A stretch of DNA of 64,000 nt from an uncultured Aquimarina sp. (GTDB lineage: Bacteria; Bacteroidota; Bacteroidia; Flavobacteriales; Flavobacteriaceae), in NCBI GenBank assembly GCA_947498705.1, contig CANMLW010000001.1, positions 1,240,001 through 1,304,000 of the forward strand, in the 5' to 3' direction. The translations under genes and the position numbers were made by a program. Under the pieces are notes generated by a model. It saw only the letters and a program-made list of their open reading frames with translations. It made no database searches and was not told the origin of the DNA. The stretch's first letter is position 1; each line of letters begins with the position of its first letter. Positions 19,787 through 29,318 of this stretch are shown here, in pieces.

Positions 19787-20368
19787 TTATAAATTTTTTA
19801 GTGCCTGTTTAATAATATTTTCAACTGTTTCTTTGGGGTTAGTTTTTAAAACACGATCCACTGCTTTTTCTGCAATTTTTCGATTAAAGCCAAGTGTTTC
19901 TAATGCAGATAACGCTTCATTTTTATTAGTATTGTTTTCTACTACTGAAACTTCATCCAGATTATACACTTTTAATATTTTATCTTTTAGGTCAATAATG
20001 ACCCGTTGTGCTGTTTTGGCACCAATACCTTTAATAGATTGAATGGTAGCAACATCATTAGAAGCGATCGCTTCTTTGATTTGATCAGGGTGTAAAGATG
20101 ACAACATTGTTCTGGCAATACTGGCTCCAATTCCTGAAACAGAAATCAACAACCTAAAAATCTCTCTTTCAGATTTTTCTACAAAACCAAACAATGTATG
20201 AGAATCTTCTTTAACCTGTAAATGTGTATATAACTGAAGTGCTTCTCCCTCGGCAATCAAAGAATATGTATGTAATGAAATATGTAAAAAATACCCTACA
20301 CCTCCACATTCTATAATAACGTTGGTTGGATTTTTTTCTACAAGCCTTCCTTTGATATGTGTGATCAT
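19787..20368 (-). CDS. ruvA: Holliday junction branch migration protein RuvA
   Basis: RuvA binds four-way junctions and loads the RuvB motor, which is also encoded in this window (28160-29182). The start is set at the ATG at 20368 (MITHIKGRL), the usual RuvA beginning, giving 193 residues; the ATG at 20392 lies at the expected transcription start of the TACTTTTG promoter and would add eight atypical residues. The helix-hairpin-helix repeats VSGIGASIARTML and IKGIGAKTAQRVIIDLKDK and the C-terminal RuvB-binding domain (ALSALETLGFNRKIAEKAV) are complete. Confidence 0.95.
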   Translation of the reverse strand: MITHIKGRLVEKNPTNVIIECGGVGYFLHISLHTYSLIAEGEALQLYTHLQVKEDSHTLFGFVEKSEREIFRLLISVSGIGASIARTMLSSLHPDQIKEAIASNDVATIQSIKGIGAKTAQRVIIDLKDKILKVYNLDEVSVVENNTNKNEALSALETLGFNRKIAEKAVDRVLKTNPKETVENIIKQALKNL

Positions 20369-20393
20369 TAAAAGTTCTAATTTATTAAGCATC

Positions 20394-20401
20394 CAAAAGT
20401 A
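20394..20401 (-). promoter_or_regulatory. -7 element TACTTTTG of ruvA-sprA
   Basis: TACTTTTG on the minus strand fits TAnnTTTG. Transcription would begin near 20388, which supports the ruvA start at 20368. No clear -33 box. Confidence 0.5.
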
Positions 20402-20891
20402 AGAAAATTATCCTACATAAATTAGGTTTCTCTTAGATATAGCAAATATTACTTAATCGAAATAACTACCAAAATTACATCACTAAGCTCACCTCTACTT
20501 TTTTAATTATAGTTAACTTTTTACAATTCTACTATTTATAAAAACAGCATCTTTTAGGTATCCATTAGAGCAAACCACTATAACATCAAGAATACATAGT
20601 TTATTATTCCTAAAAACACATGGATTACCCATCCTCTCTCTACAAATCACCACAATCACTTAACAATCTTAATGTTAGCGTAACCTTATCATAATAAAAT
20701 ACACAAACACAGTTAACAAATATTAAAAAAATCAATTATAAATTTGACTATTATTAAAAATTCACCACCAATTAGACAGTCTAAATGTTATTCTTTTCTA
20801 AACTGGTTTTCTCCCCCCTAAAACCTACACTTAGAATTTTTAACGCTCCTAATATTGGTTTTCTATATTATAAATTTTTAACCTTAAAAAA
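20402..20891. other. gene-free stretch between ruvA and the sphingomyelinase-like gene
   Basis: About 490 bp of AT-rich DNA hold no convincing reading frame on either strand. The only element I can name is a plus-strand -7 box TAAATTTG at 20739-20746, about 145 bp before the sphingomyelinase-like ATG; no -33 box is clear. Confidence 0.6.
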
Positions 20892-22586
20892 ATGAAATAA
20901 CAATTCGTATTAATTTTTTGTTTAGCCGGTTTTATTAACACACTGTTAGCCGAAACCCACATTTATGTACAAAACAACACCGATACTCAATTCAATTTTG
21001 GTATTAGACAACATACAGGATCTTTGACACAGGGAAATGAATATAGTAAACACATTAACGCTATTTATCCTTATGCACGAGACAAAAAAGTAGCTAGTTA
21101 CAATAGAAATGTTGGCATTAAAAATGGTGAAACTTATATTCTACTCAATCAATTACAACCAAACTTTAATTCTAACGAAGTAATTGAAATGAAAGTAAAA
21201 CTAACAGGTACTTGGAATCACAGTAATATCTCTGCAGGTTTTAACGTCGAGTCCCCTAGAAACAATTTCTGGAGCAGATTGTGGAATGACCGAAATACAC
21301 ATACCCGATCATTCTTTTTATCAGATGGAATAGAATACCGAATTACCATGCGTTTTACATATACTGGAGGAGATGATGATATCGTATATGTAATAGACTA
21401 TGCAAATCAAAGTCAGTTTGTTAAAAATAGTGATTACAGCAACCCTAATATACTTAATGTCGCTGCCTGGAACATCTGGCAATTACCGGGTTTTTCTTCT
21501 ATAAGAGATGCTCGCAATCCATACGTTGATGATTGGTTAGCGCCATATGAAGTATTAGTAATCTCTGAAGCATTTGATGATTCGAACAGAGAGTCTTTAA
21601 AAAGTGCTCTAAGACAACGAGGATTTAATCATTTTACAGCGGTAGTAGACAACCCTAACAATTCTAAACAAGACGGAGGTGTTTTTATAGCTAGTCGGTA
21701 TACCATAGAAAAGTCTGAACAGGAGCTATTCGATCAATTAGCTCCTAATGGAGATGATCAAGCAAACAAGGGAGCCATGTATGCCAAAATCAATAAATCA
21801 GGAAAGATTTATCATATTATAGGAACACATACTCAGTCTGGCAGTGGATATTCACTTACAAGAACCAATAATTTTAGAGAAGTAAACAATTTGGTTCGCA
21901 GACAGAATATCCCCTCTAATGAACCAATTATATATGCAGGAGATCTTAATGTTGATCGAGACATATATTACAATAATGGCAGTTATGTTCTTCATCCATC
22001 ATCCACAGAATATAAAAACATGCTTAGTCAACTAAATGCAAAAAACACCTTACATACGGGTAACTATAGAATTACCTATAGTGTAGCTGATAATGGGTGG
22101 AATAGCTCTGGAAGTTATGAGGTATTAGATTATGTTTTATACTCAAAAAACCACCTTCAACCTATTTCGACTAATCGACGAATTTTTGTCCCAAGACACA
22201 CCATGTTGAATCACCCAGATTATAACTGGAACGATATCTGGAGAAGAGCCGTAACCGATATTTCTGACCATTATGGAGTTCATGCCCGCTTTGTATTTCC
22301 AAACACCAGATCTAAATCATTAGAGGAAAATTCTTCGATAGTAACCAAAAAAATCAGCACTTACCCCAACCCTGTTTCAGATATCATGAATATAAATCTA
22401 CCTTCAGGTCTAACCACCGCCAATATTACAATTATCGATGTTTCTGGGCGTATACATTATCATGAAAACATTATCAACACAAAAGAATTACAAATTGACG
22501 TTAGTACTTTTGCAAAAGGAATATACATTCTATCTGCACGGGGTACCAACGACCAAAAACAAACCACTCGATTCGCTATAAAATAA
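20892..22586 (+). CDS. secreted sphingomyelinase C-like phosphodiesterase with T9SS sorting domain, interrupted by a stop at codon 3
   Basis: Read from the ATG at 20892, codon 3 is TAA, and the frame then continues as a clean signal peptide (QFVLIFCLAGFINTLLA) into the long open frame (520 codons open from a TTG at 21024). An N-terminal domain of about 130 residues that I do not recognise is followed by an endonuclease/exonuclease/phosphatase-fold domain close to bacterial neutral sphingomyelinases. All catalytic elements are present: Asn in AWNIWQL, Glu in ISEAFDDSN, DGGV, His in IIGTHTQS, Asp and Asn in AGDLNVD, and the last His in SDHYGV. The C terminus (YPNPVSDIMNI, FAKGIYILSA) is a type A T9SS sorting domain. 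It would cleave sphingomyelin-like lipids outside the cell. Either this is a pseudogene by one substitution (AAA to TAA would restore MKK), a phase-variable or strain-specific loss, or a sequence error. Translation from 21024 would lack a signal peptide. Confidence 0.8.
20898..20900 (+). other. in-frame TAA stop within the signal peptide
   Basis: The codons from 20892 read ATG AAA TAA CAA TTC; every later codon to 22586 is open. A Lys codon at this place would give the normal n-region of a signal peptide. Confidence 0.85.
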
Positions 22587-22607
22587 TATTTATGACCAAT
22601 CGATAAA

Positions 22608-22640
22608 AACAAAGGGAGGCAATAATTGCCTCCCTTTGTT
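22608..22640. terminator. bidirectional terminator between the sphingomyelinase-like gene and maeB
   Basis: Arms 22608-22622 and 22626-22640 pair perfectly over 15 bp around TAA. A-rich and T-rich flanks are present on both sides, so it can end both converging transcripts. Confidence 0.9.
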
Positions 22641-22661
22641 AGATTTTTTATCTATTCTCAC

Positions 22662-24977
22662 TTATACCGTTTCTTTAGGAACAAGTGACATATGATACAA
22701 CTCTCTTTTTTCTTTTTCTTGAGCATCTATAACAGCAACTGCAGCCATATTTATAATCTCTTCTACGCTTGCTCCTAATTGCAATATATGCACAGGTTTA
22801 TTCATTCCCATCATAATGGGACCAATAGACTCTGAGTTATTAATCTCTCCTAATAATTTATAATTACTATTTGCAGAGTCTAAATTAGGAAACACGAGTG
22901 TATTTACCTTTTGTCCGTTTAATTTAGAAAACGGAAACTTATCACTTCTTTTTTCCCTGTTTAGCGCAAAATTAATCTGCAATCCTCCATCAACAATTAA
23001 GTTAGGATGATATCTATGCAAATAAGAAACAGCATCTTTTACCTTATCTGCAGCCGGGTGTTTGGATGATCCAAAGTTAGCATATGATACCATTGCTACA
23101 ACTGGTTTAATACCAAACATTTCTACCGTCCTTGCTGTCATTTGGGCAATTTTTGCCAACTCTTTTGAAGAAGGCTCAATATTTATTGAAGTATCACTGA
23201 TAAACAATGGGCCTTTATCTGTCATCATTACATTCATCGTTGCAACCCGAGCCGCTCCTTTAGCCAATCCAATAAGGTCTAGCATTGGCTTTACCACGGT
23301 AGCATAACTTCTAGAATACCCAGACAACAATGCATCTGCATCTCCTTCGTTTACCATCATTGCAGCAAAATAATTACGTTCACGCATTAATTTTTCTGCA
23401 TCATAAAGGGTAATTCCTTTTCGTTTATGGGTTTCCCAGTACTTTTTACCGTAACGATTTTTTCTTTCTTTTTCTTCATCTGATTTTGGATCTATAATAT
23501 CAATCCCAGTTGGATCAAAATCAATTTCTTGCATCAGCTCAATAATCACATCTTTGCGTCCCAATAAAATAGGGAATCCTATTCGTTCTTCCATCACCGT
23601 TTGAGCTGCTTTAAGAACATCCAGGTGATCTGCTTCTGCAAAAACGATACGTTTTGGGTTCGTTTTGGCTCTATCTAATAATAATCTTACTAATTTATTA
23701 TCATTACCCATTCGCTCTAAAAGCTCATCTTCGTACTTCTCCCAATTGCTTATTGGTTCTGTTGCAACTCCACTTTCCATAGCCGCTTTAGCCACTGCAG
23801 GAGGAACCTTTGCTATTAGTCTTGGATCAAATGGTTTTGGAATAATGTATTCACGTCCAAAATTAAGGCGGGTTTCACCATAAGCAATATTCACCTGTTC
23901 AGGAACTGGTTCTTTTGCCAATTCGGCCAATGCTTTTACCGCCGCCATTTTCATTTCTTCATTGATTCCTGTAGCTCTTACATCTAATGCTCCTCTAAAA
24001 ATAAAAGGAAATCCTAATACGTTATTTACTTGATTAGGATGATCACTTCGACCAGTAGCCATAATTACATCTTTTCGAGCTTTTATAGCCAGATCATATT
24101 TTATTTCCGGATCTGGATTTGCCATCGCAAAAACAATAGGGTTTTCTGCCATAGAAACCAACATATTTTCTGATACTAGATTTGCCATAGACAACCCAAT
24201 AAATACATCTGCCTCTTTCATCGCATCTTCTAATGTACTAAGATCTCGATCGGTTGCAAACTCTGCCTTTTCTTTGGTAAGATTATCTCTATCCTTACGA
24301 ATCACACCTTTACTATCGGTCATTACGATATTTTCAGAACGTGCTCCAAAAGCTTTATACAATCTTGTACATGACACTGCCGCAGCACCTGCACCACTCA
24401 CCACAATCTTAACCTCATCTATCTTCTTTTCTGCTATTTCTAATGCATTTAACAATGCAGCAGCAGAAATAATAGCTGTCCCATGTTGATCATCATGCAT
24501 TACAGGAATATCAAGCTCTTCTTTTAAGCGTCTTTCTATTTCAAATGCTTCGGGAGCTTTGATATCTTCAAGGTTAATTCCTCCAAATGTAGGTGCAATA
24601 TTTTTTACAGTTTCTATAAATGCATCTACATCTTTGGTATCTACCTCTATATCAAAAACATCTATATCTGCAAAAATCTTAAAAAGCAATCCTTTTCCTT
24701 CCATCACTGGCTTAGAAGCTTCAGGTCCAATATCTCCTAAACCTAAAACCGCAGTTCCGTTAGATATTACAGCAACTAGGTTTCCTTTTGCAGTATATTT
24801 ATAAACATCTGCTTTATTTTTTTCTATCTCCAAACATGGTTCTGCAACTCCTGGAGAATACGCTAATGACAAATCTCTTTGGGTTGCATATTTTTTGGTG
24901 GGGACCACTTTAATTTTACCTGGAGTAGGCTTTGCGTGATATACTAACGCTTCTCTTCTTTTACTTTCGATACTCAT
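22662..24977 (-). CDS. maeB: NADP-dependent malic enzyme with phosphotransacetylase-like domain
   Basis: This 771-residue enzyme oxidatively decarboxylates malate to pyruvate with formation of NADPH. The N-terminal part carries the malic domain (TQRDLSLAYSPGVAEPC, NGTAVLGLGDIG, MHDDQHGTAI) and the NAD(P)-binding domain (VVSGAGAAAVSC, ATGRSDHPNQVNNVLGFP). From about residue 430 a PTA/PTB-like domain follows (LLDRAKTNPKRIVFAEA, NVMMTDKGPLFISDTSINIEP), which in MaeB proteins acts as a regulatory acetyl-CoA-sensing module. Length is typical of the fused form. A -7 box (TACCTTTG) lies 36 bp upstream. Confidence 0.95.
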   Translation of the reverse strand: MSIESKRREALVYHAKPTPGKIKVVPTKKYATQRDLSLAYSPGVAEPCLEIEKNKADVYKYTAKGNLVAVISNGTAVLGLGDIGPEASKPVMEGKGLLFKIFADIDVFDIEVDTKDVDAFIETVKNIAPTFGGINLEDIKAPEAFEIERRLKEELDIPVMHDDQHGTAIISAAALLNALEIAEKKIDEVKIVVSGAGAAAVSCTRLYKAFGARSENIVMTDSKGVIRKDRDNLTKEKAEFATDRDLSTLEDAMKEADVFIGLSMANLVSENMLVSMAENPIVFAMANPDPEIKYDLAIKARKDVIMATGRSDHPNQVNNVLGFPFIFRGALDVRATGINEEMKMAAVKALAELAKEPVPEQVNIAYGETRLNFGREYIIPKPFDPRLIAKVPPAVAKAAMESGVATEPISNWEKYEDELLERMGNDNKLVRLLLDRAKTNPKRIVFAEADHLDVLKAAQTVMEERIGFPILLGRKDVIIELMQEIDFDPTGIDIIDPKSDEEKERKNRYGKKYWETHKRKGITLYDAEKLMRERNYFAAMMVNEGDADALLSGYSRSYATVVKPMLDLIGLAKGAARVATMNVMMTDKGPLFISDTSINIEPSSKELAKIAQMTARTVEMFGIKPVVAMVSYANFGSSKHPAADKVKDAVSYLHRYHPNLIVDGGLQINFALNREKRSDKFPFSKLNGQKVNTLVFPNLDSANSNYKLLGEINNSESIGPIMMGMNKPVHILQLGASVEEIINMAAVAVIDAQEKEKRELYHMSLVPKETV

Positions 24978-25012
24978 ACTACGTTAAGATAAATGTGTAA
25001 AAAATAAGAGTA

Positions 25013-25020
25013 CAAAGGTA
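25013..25020 (-). promoter_or_regulatory. -7 element TACCTTTG of maeB
   Basis: TACCTTTG on the minus strand fits TAnnTTTG at a suitable distance from maeB. A -33 box is not evident. Confidence 0.45.
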
Positions 25021-25187
25021 CAAGTATGTACGAGATGCAGAAATTTAAAATGCATTATATTTCAAAAAATTTAAGAATACAATGTATATCTTGCCTTAAT
25101 CTTTACAAAATCTTAAAATTAGAACAAAAACTCTATCTTTTTTTGAATTACATCGTTTTCTTTCAACAAGTATATCTTAGTAGAAAC

Positions 25188-25222
25188 ATCAAAACTGAAT
25201 TCACAAAGAATCCAGTTTTGAT
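25188..25222 (-). terminator. hairpin after the double-glycine peptide gene
   Basis: Arms 25188-25202 and 25208-25222 pair at 14 of 15 positions around a 5-nt loop, 17 bp after the peptide stop codon. The following minus-strand DNA is T-rich but without a long T run. Confidence 0.6.
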
Positions 25223-25239
25223 ATCAATAAACTTTGGTA

Positions 25240-25431
25240 TTAATCCCAATACAAGCATCGGTATCCGTCACATTGTCCATAATCACAATATTCTCTACCA
25301 CCACGTCTAACACAACATCGACTTTGGTCTGAAAGGTTACAATAAGGAAATGAATCTCTCCCTCCTGATAATCTCTCTTGTTCCTTTTTCGTTAGTTTCT
25401 TTACTCCTTCTAGGTTTAAAATGTTTTTCAT
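25240..25431 (-). CDS. cysteine-rich peptide with a double-glycine leader (bacteriocin-like)
   Basis: The preferred start at 25431 gives 63 residues; an ATG at 25440 would add three. Residues 1-24 (MKNILNLEGVKKL then TKKEQERLSGG) form a double-glycine leader of the type cut by peptidase-containing ABC transporters, with the elements common in Bacteroidota bacteriocin-type peptides. The 39-residue core starts after Gly24 and holds six cysteines (including RCCVRRGG and GYRCLYWD), enough for three disulfides or thioether-type changes. It is alone: no C39 peptidase transporter, immunity or modification gene lies next to it. A role as bacteriocin or signalling peptide is inference. Confidence 0.7.
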   Translation of the reverse strand: MKNILNLEGVKKLTKKEQERLSGGRDSFPYCNLSDQSRCCVRRGGREYCDYGQCDGYRCLYWD

Positions 25432-25440
25432 TTGATACAT

Positions 25441-25816
25441 ATTTAAGTTACTAATAAACGTTCGTTTCTAGATACGCCTTATAAACCCTTTCATCTTTTA
25501 TATAAAACCGATTTAACAAGGTTTTTTCTTTAGTCTGATTGTTATCTTCAAAAGATATTTGTGTATTTCTCAAATGTAAATTTTATACAGTAGGAATAAA
25601 AAGGAAGTGTATCGAAATTCATGAATTCCTACCAATATATTAAAAGTATTTATTTGATAGAGAATATGCCCTTTTGCATGATAAGTACAATCCATATTAA
25701 TAAATAAAAAAGATGACAACTTTAACGTGTCGTAAAAACAAAAGGTTGTTTTAATCTACAATTTGGTTGTTTGTAAATGATGATATTTCATTTAGGGCAA
25801 GCCATTACTACTATTT
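25441..25816. other. gene-free stretch upstream of the double-glycine peptide
   Basis: About 375 bp with no supported gene. A minus-strand -7 box TACATTTG (25578-25571) could start a long leader of about 140 nt for the peptide gene; no -33 box is clear. Confidence 0.45.
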
Positions 25817-26746
25817 TTAATCATCTTTCAAAAAATCTAGATTACGAGTGAGCCCAGAGAACTTGGTTCTTTTGACCGCGGATTTTTGAAATACTTTTGA
25901 GAACACCTCTTGGGTAATCTCGTGCCAATCCTTTTTTGACATCTCTAATAATTCTGGTTTGGGATTAAAAAGAGGTTCATTGTGTGGTTTTGAGAAACGA
26001 TTCCAAGGACATACATCCTGGCATACATCGCAACCAAACATCCAGTTATCAAACTGCCCTTTAACATCATTGGGGATCTCTTCTTTTAGCTCTATAGTAA
26101 AATAAGAGATACACTTACTGCCATCTACCACATAAGGTTCTACGATCGCCTGTGTAGGACATGCATCTATACATGCTGTACATGTACCACAATGATCAGT
26201 TACCGGAGTATCATATTCTAATTCGAGATCTATGATTAACTCTGCAATAAAATAAAAAGACCCGACTTTTTGAGTTAGTAAGTTACTGTTTTTACCAATC
26301 CATCCTAATCCACTTTTTGCCGCCCAAGCTTTGTCCAATACAGGAGCAGAATCTACAAAGGCTCTACCACCAACTTCTCCTATATTTTCTGTAATGAATT
26401 CTTGTAATTGTTTGAGTTTGGCTTTAATCACATGATGATAGTCCTGCCCATAAGCATATTTAGAAATTTTGGGAGCTTCTTGATCTTTTTGGACTTCTAA
26501 GGGAAAGTAGTTAAGAAGTAAGGAAACAACACTCTTTGCGCCATCTACAAGTTTGGTTGGGTCGAGACGTTTGTCAAAGTGGTTTTCCATATACGACATT
26601 TGCCCATGTCTATTTTGATTTAACCAGTTTTCTAATCTAGGAGCTTCAGTTTCTAAAAATTCGGCTTTGCTAATACCACAGGATAAAAAACCAAGGCGTT
26701 TTGCTTCGGTTTTTATCAATTGGGTGTGTTTAGCTTTTGGATTCAA
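25817..26746 (-). CDS. queG: epoxyqueuosine reductase QueG
   Basis: QueG is a cobalamin- and iron-sulfur-dependent enzyme that performs the last step of queuosine synthesis in tRNA. Two [4Fe-4S] motifs are clear: [16 protein letters not shown] and [11 protein letters not shown]. The family start [11 protein letters not shown] and [20 protein letters not shown] block (here [14 protein letters not shown]) are present. No ATG lies near the N terminus. The TTG at 26746 (then [10 protein letters not shown]) is preferred, giving about 309 residues; a TTG at 26773 overlaps the -7 box TATTTTTG, so it is less likely. It follows the P450 gene by a short gap. Confidence 0.93.
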   Translation of the reverse strand: MNPKAKHTQLIKTEAKRLGFLSCGISKAEFLETEAPRLENWLNQNRHGQMSYMENHFDKRLDPTKLVDGAKSVVSLLLNYFPLEVQKDQEAPKISKYAYGQDYHHVIKAKLKQLQEFITENIGEVGGRAFVDSAPVLDKAWAAKSGLGWIGKNSNLLTQKVGSFYFIAELIIDLELEYDTPVTDHCGTCTACIDACPTQAIVEPYVVDGSKCISYFTIELKEEIPNDVKGQFDNWMFGCDVCQDVCPWNRFSKPHNEPLFNPKPELLEMSKKDWHEITQEVFSKVFQKSAVKRTKFSGLTRNLDFLKDD

Positions 26747-26770
26747 ATGAATTGTTTCGGAAACGAATTT

Positions 26771-26778
26771 CAAAAATA
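26771..26778 (-). promoter_or_regulatory. -7 element TATTTTTG before queG
   Basis: TATTTTTG fits the Bacteroidota -7 consensus and would place the transcription start about 20 nt before the TTG at 26746. It lies between the end of the P450 gene and queG. Confidence 0.35.
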
Positions 26779-26801
26779 CGCTTTCTTATACTAAATAAAA
26801 A

Positions 26802-28133
26802 TCATCGTTGCTTAAAAGCAAGCGTTGCATTTTTGGGCTTCAAAGTAATTAACGGATTAATCCTCACCTCTTTTTCATTGGTAGTTATCTGGTACTTTTT
26901 TACAAGTTCACTAATTGTAAAAATCATTTCGTACATCGCAAAATTGTTTCCGATACACATCCTGGGCCCTGCACCAAAAGGAAAATAACAGTTTGAATAT
27001 TCTTTTTTACGATCTGGATGAAATCTATCAGGATCAAATTGTGTTGGGTTTTTCCAAAAATCTTTATGTCTATGAATTTCGTAAAATGAAATTAACAACA
27101 TAGACCCTTTTGGGAACACAAGATTATTATACACATCTTCTTCTACGGTTACACGATCTGCAAAATATGCCGGAGGATATAAACGCATTGCCTCTTCTAT
27201 ACATTGCTTTACATATCGACATTTTACACTTTGTTCTACAAAAGACAGACTCTCTATTTCTATAGCTTGTATATTTTTATAAATTTTTTCTTGTATTTCT
27301 GGATGCATTGCCAAAAGCTGAAGTGTAAAAGACAACGCATTAGAAGTAGTCTCATGACCTGCGATAAATAAAATCAAAATTTCATCGATCAATTGCTCAT
27401 TATCCATACTTCCTCCATCTTCATATCTTGCCTCTAAGAGCATATCCAGCAAATCATCATATTTTTCTTCTGACTGTCTTCGTTCTTCTATAATCTTATT
27501 TAAAATCGCTCTTGCCTCATCGGTTTGCTTAAAAGTATTTCTTATTTTTCCGCTAAACAAGAACCACCAGCGTTTGTAGGGTTGTCTAATCTCTTTAATC
27601 AATGATTTCTGAACGGTTTCTGTAATCTCTTTTAATCTTGAAATCGTACTTCCATCATCTGAGTAACTAAATAGAGATTTTCCTACTACGTTAAACGCCA
27701 AATCACCCATAATAGGATGAACATCGATGGTTTGATTGGGCTCAATCTGTAAAAGTTCTTCTTTAATCACCTCTCGAATGGTTGCCGCAATAGCTTCTAA
27801 CTTTTCTTTATGAAACGCAGGCTGAATTAAGCGTCTTTGTTTTAACCATTTTTCTCCATTAGCAGTGAGCAAACCTTCTCCTATATATTTTCCTAAGTCT
27901 TTTGTTTGCAATGCGGACTTATCATATTTTTTATGGTGCTTTTGCAATACATGTTTTGCATGCAGTGGATCACGTGTAAAAACAGCTCTGCTTTTTAACC
28001 CTAATCGTACCTCGAAGACATCTCCTAGTTTTTCAAAATTTTCTCGATGAAAAGGTAACGGGTTTTTAAGGATACGTTTGGCGTTTCTATATACTTTTAA
28101 AAAAGATACTTTGGGGAGATTTGTTGTAGACAT
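26802..28133 (-). CDS. cytochrome P450
   Basis: This 443-residue heme monooxygenase has the I-helix oxygen-binding motif AGHETTSN, the ExxR motif in EEAMRLYPP and the heme-binding loop FPFGAGPRMCIG with the thiolate ligand at Cys393. It has no membrane anchor or fused reductase, so it is a soluble enzyme needing separate redox partners, which are not nearby. The sequence looks nearest to the CYP102/CYP4-type fatty-acid hydroxylase group, but the substrate cannot be given. It lies between ruvB (26 bp upstream) and queG, probably in one operon. Confidence 0.95.
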   Translation of the reverse strand: MSTTNLPKVSFLKVYRNAKRILKNPLPFHRENFEKLGDVFEVRLGLKSRAVFTRDPLHAKHVLQKHHKKYDKSALQTKDLGKYIGEGLLTANGEKWLKQRRLIQPAFHKEKLEAIAATIREVIKEELLQIEPNQTIDVHPIMGDLAFNVVGKSLFSYSDDGSTISRLKEITETVQKSLIKEIRQPYKRWWFLFSGKIRNTFKQTDEARAILNKIIEERRQSEEKYDDLLDMLLEARYEDGGSMDNEQLIDEILILFIAGHETTSNALSFTLQLLAMHPEIQEKIYKNIQAIEIESLSFVEQSVKCRYVKQCIEEAMRLYPPAYFADRVTVEEDVYNNLVFPKGSMLLISFYEIHRHKDFWKNPTQFDPDRFHPDRKKEYSNCYFPFGAGPRMCIGNNFAMYEMIFTISELVKKYQITTNEKEVRINPLITLKPKNATLAFKQR

Positions 28134-28159
28134 GCCTTATTTTTTACTATATCATTTTT

Positions 28160-29182
28160 TTAAAACAATCCACCTTGTATCCCACCTTTATTTCTTCCTA
28201 AATGTTTATATGCTGCTTCTGTAACTTCTCTACCTCGTGGGGTACGCATAATAAACCCTTGTTGTATCAAAAATGGTTCGTACACTTCTTCTATCGTCTC
28301 TGGGCTTTCACTTACTGCAGTTGCTATCGTCGTTAATCCAACAGGACCTCCTTTAAATTTATCGATCATAGTCAATAAAATCTTATTATCCATCTCATCC
28401 AGACCATGCGCATCTACATTAAGAGCTTTAAGAGCAAACTTTGAGATTTCTATATCAATCTTACCGTTTCCTTTTATTTGAGCAAAATCACGTACCCTAC
28501 GCAATAAAGCGTTTGCGATCCTGGGAGTACCTCTACTTCTACCTGCTATCTCGATCGCGGCTTCCATAGAAATGGGGACATTTAAAATATGTGCACTTCT
28601 TTCTACAATGGTAGACAATAATTCTGTAGTATAATATTGTAAGCGGGATTGTATCCCAAAACGCGCTCGCATAGGAGCTGTCAACAGTCCTGATCTTGTC
28701 GTCGCTCCTACCAATGTAAATGGATTAAGATTAATTTGAACGGTTCTGGCATTAGGACCGCTCTCGATCATGATATCGATCTTATAATCCTCCATAGCCG
28801 AATACAGATACTCTTCTACAATGGGGCTTAGTCGATGAATCTCATCTATAAACAATACATCTCTATCTTCTAGATTGGTTAACAATCCAGCCAAATCACC
28901 CGGTTTATCCAGTACGGGTCCAGATGTTACTTTGATACCTACATTTAATTCATTTGATAAAATATGTGCCAGGGTAGTTTTTCCTAATCCCGGTGGTCCA
29001 TGAAACAAGGTATGATCTAATGCTTCATCACGTAAATTAGCTGCTTGTACAAAAACCTTTAGATTCTCGAGAACTTGATCCTGACCTGCAAAATCTTCAA
29101 AAGTCAGCGGTCTAAGTGCTCTTTCGACATCAAGCTCTTCGTTTGAATAGTTTTCGTTTGATGGATTAAGGTTTTCATTCAT
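28160..29182 (-). CDS. ruvB: Holliday junction branch migration helicase RuvB
   Basis: RuvB is the AAA+ motor that drives branch migration together with RuvA. The 340 residues show Walker [13 protein letters not shown] (about residue 64), Walker B in [11 protein letters not shown], sensor 1 VGATTRSG, the arginine finger region APMRARFG, and the C-terminal winged helix with [14 protein letters not shown] and RTPRGRE. Length is normal. It is separate from ruvA, as in many Bacteroidota, and appears to lead the ruvB-P450-queG transcript. Confidence 0.97.
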   Translation of the reverse strand: MNENLNPSNENYSNEELDVERALRPLTFEDFAGQDQVLENLKVFVQAANLRDEALDHTLFHGPPGLGKTTLAHILSNELNVGIKVTSGPVLDKPGDLAGLLTNLEDRDVLFIDEIHRLSPIVEEYLYSAMEDYKIDIMIESGPNARTVQINLNPFTLVGATTRSGLLTAPMRARFGIQSRLQYYTTELLSTIVERSAHILNVPISMEAAIEIAGRSRGTPRIANALLRRVRDFAQIKGNGKIDIEISKFALKALNVDAHGLDEMDNKILLTMIDKFKGGPVGLTTIATAVSESPETIEEVYEPFLIQQGFIMRTPRGREVTEAAYKHLGRNKGGIQGGLF

Positions 29183-29257
29183 CGTATCCCTTCTTTACTC
29201 ATGATATAGCAACCTTATCAAATCGCTATCGTTAATGCTGCTAAAGTAATAAAAAAG

Positions 29258-29292
29258 AAAAAGAGGCTACCTAAAACGGCAACCTCTTTTTT
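29258..29292 (-). terminator. terminator of the subtilase gene
   Basis: AAAAAGAGG (29258-29266) pairs with CCTCTTTTT (29283-29291), with weaker pairs inside; the minus strand then runs T-rich. It lies just after the subtilase stop. Confidence 0.75.
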
Positions 29293-29318
29293 AGAATTGT
29301 CAAGTCTTATTTTTGTTT

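Noticed and set aside
20892..21450. Aegerolysin-like membrane-binding domain at the N terminus of the sphingomyelinase-like protein
   Set aside because: Size and position would fit, but I could not match the conserved residues, so the domain is left unnamed.
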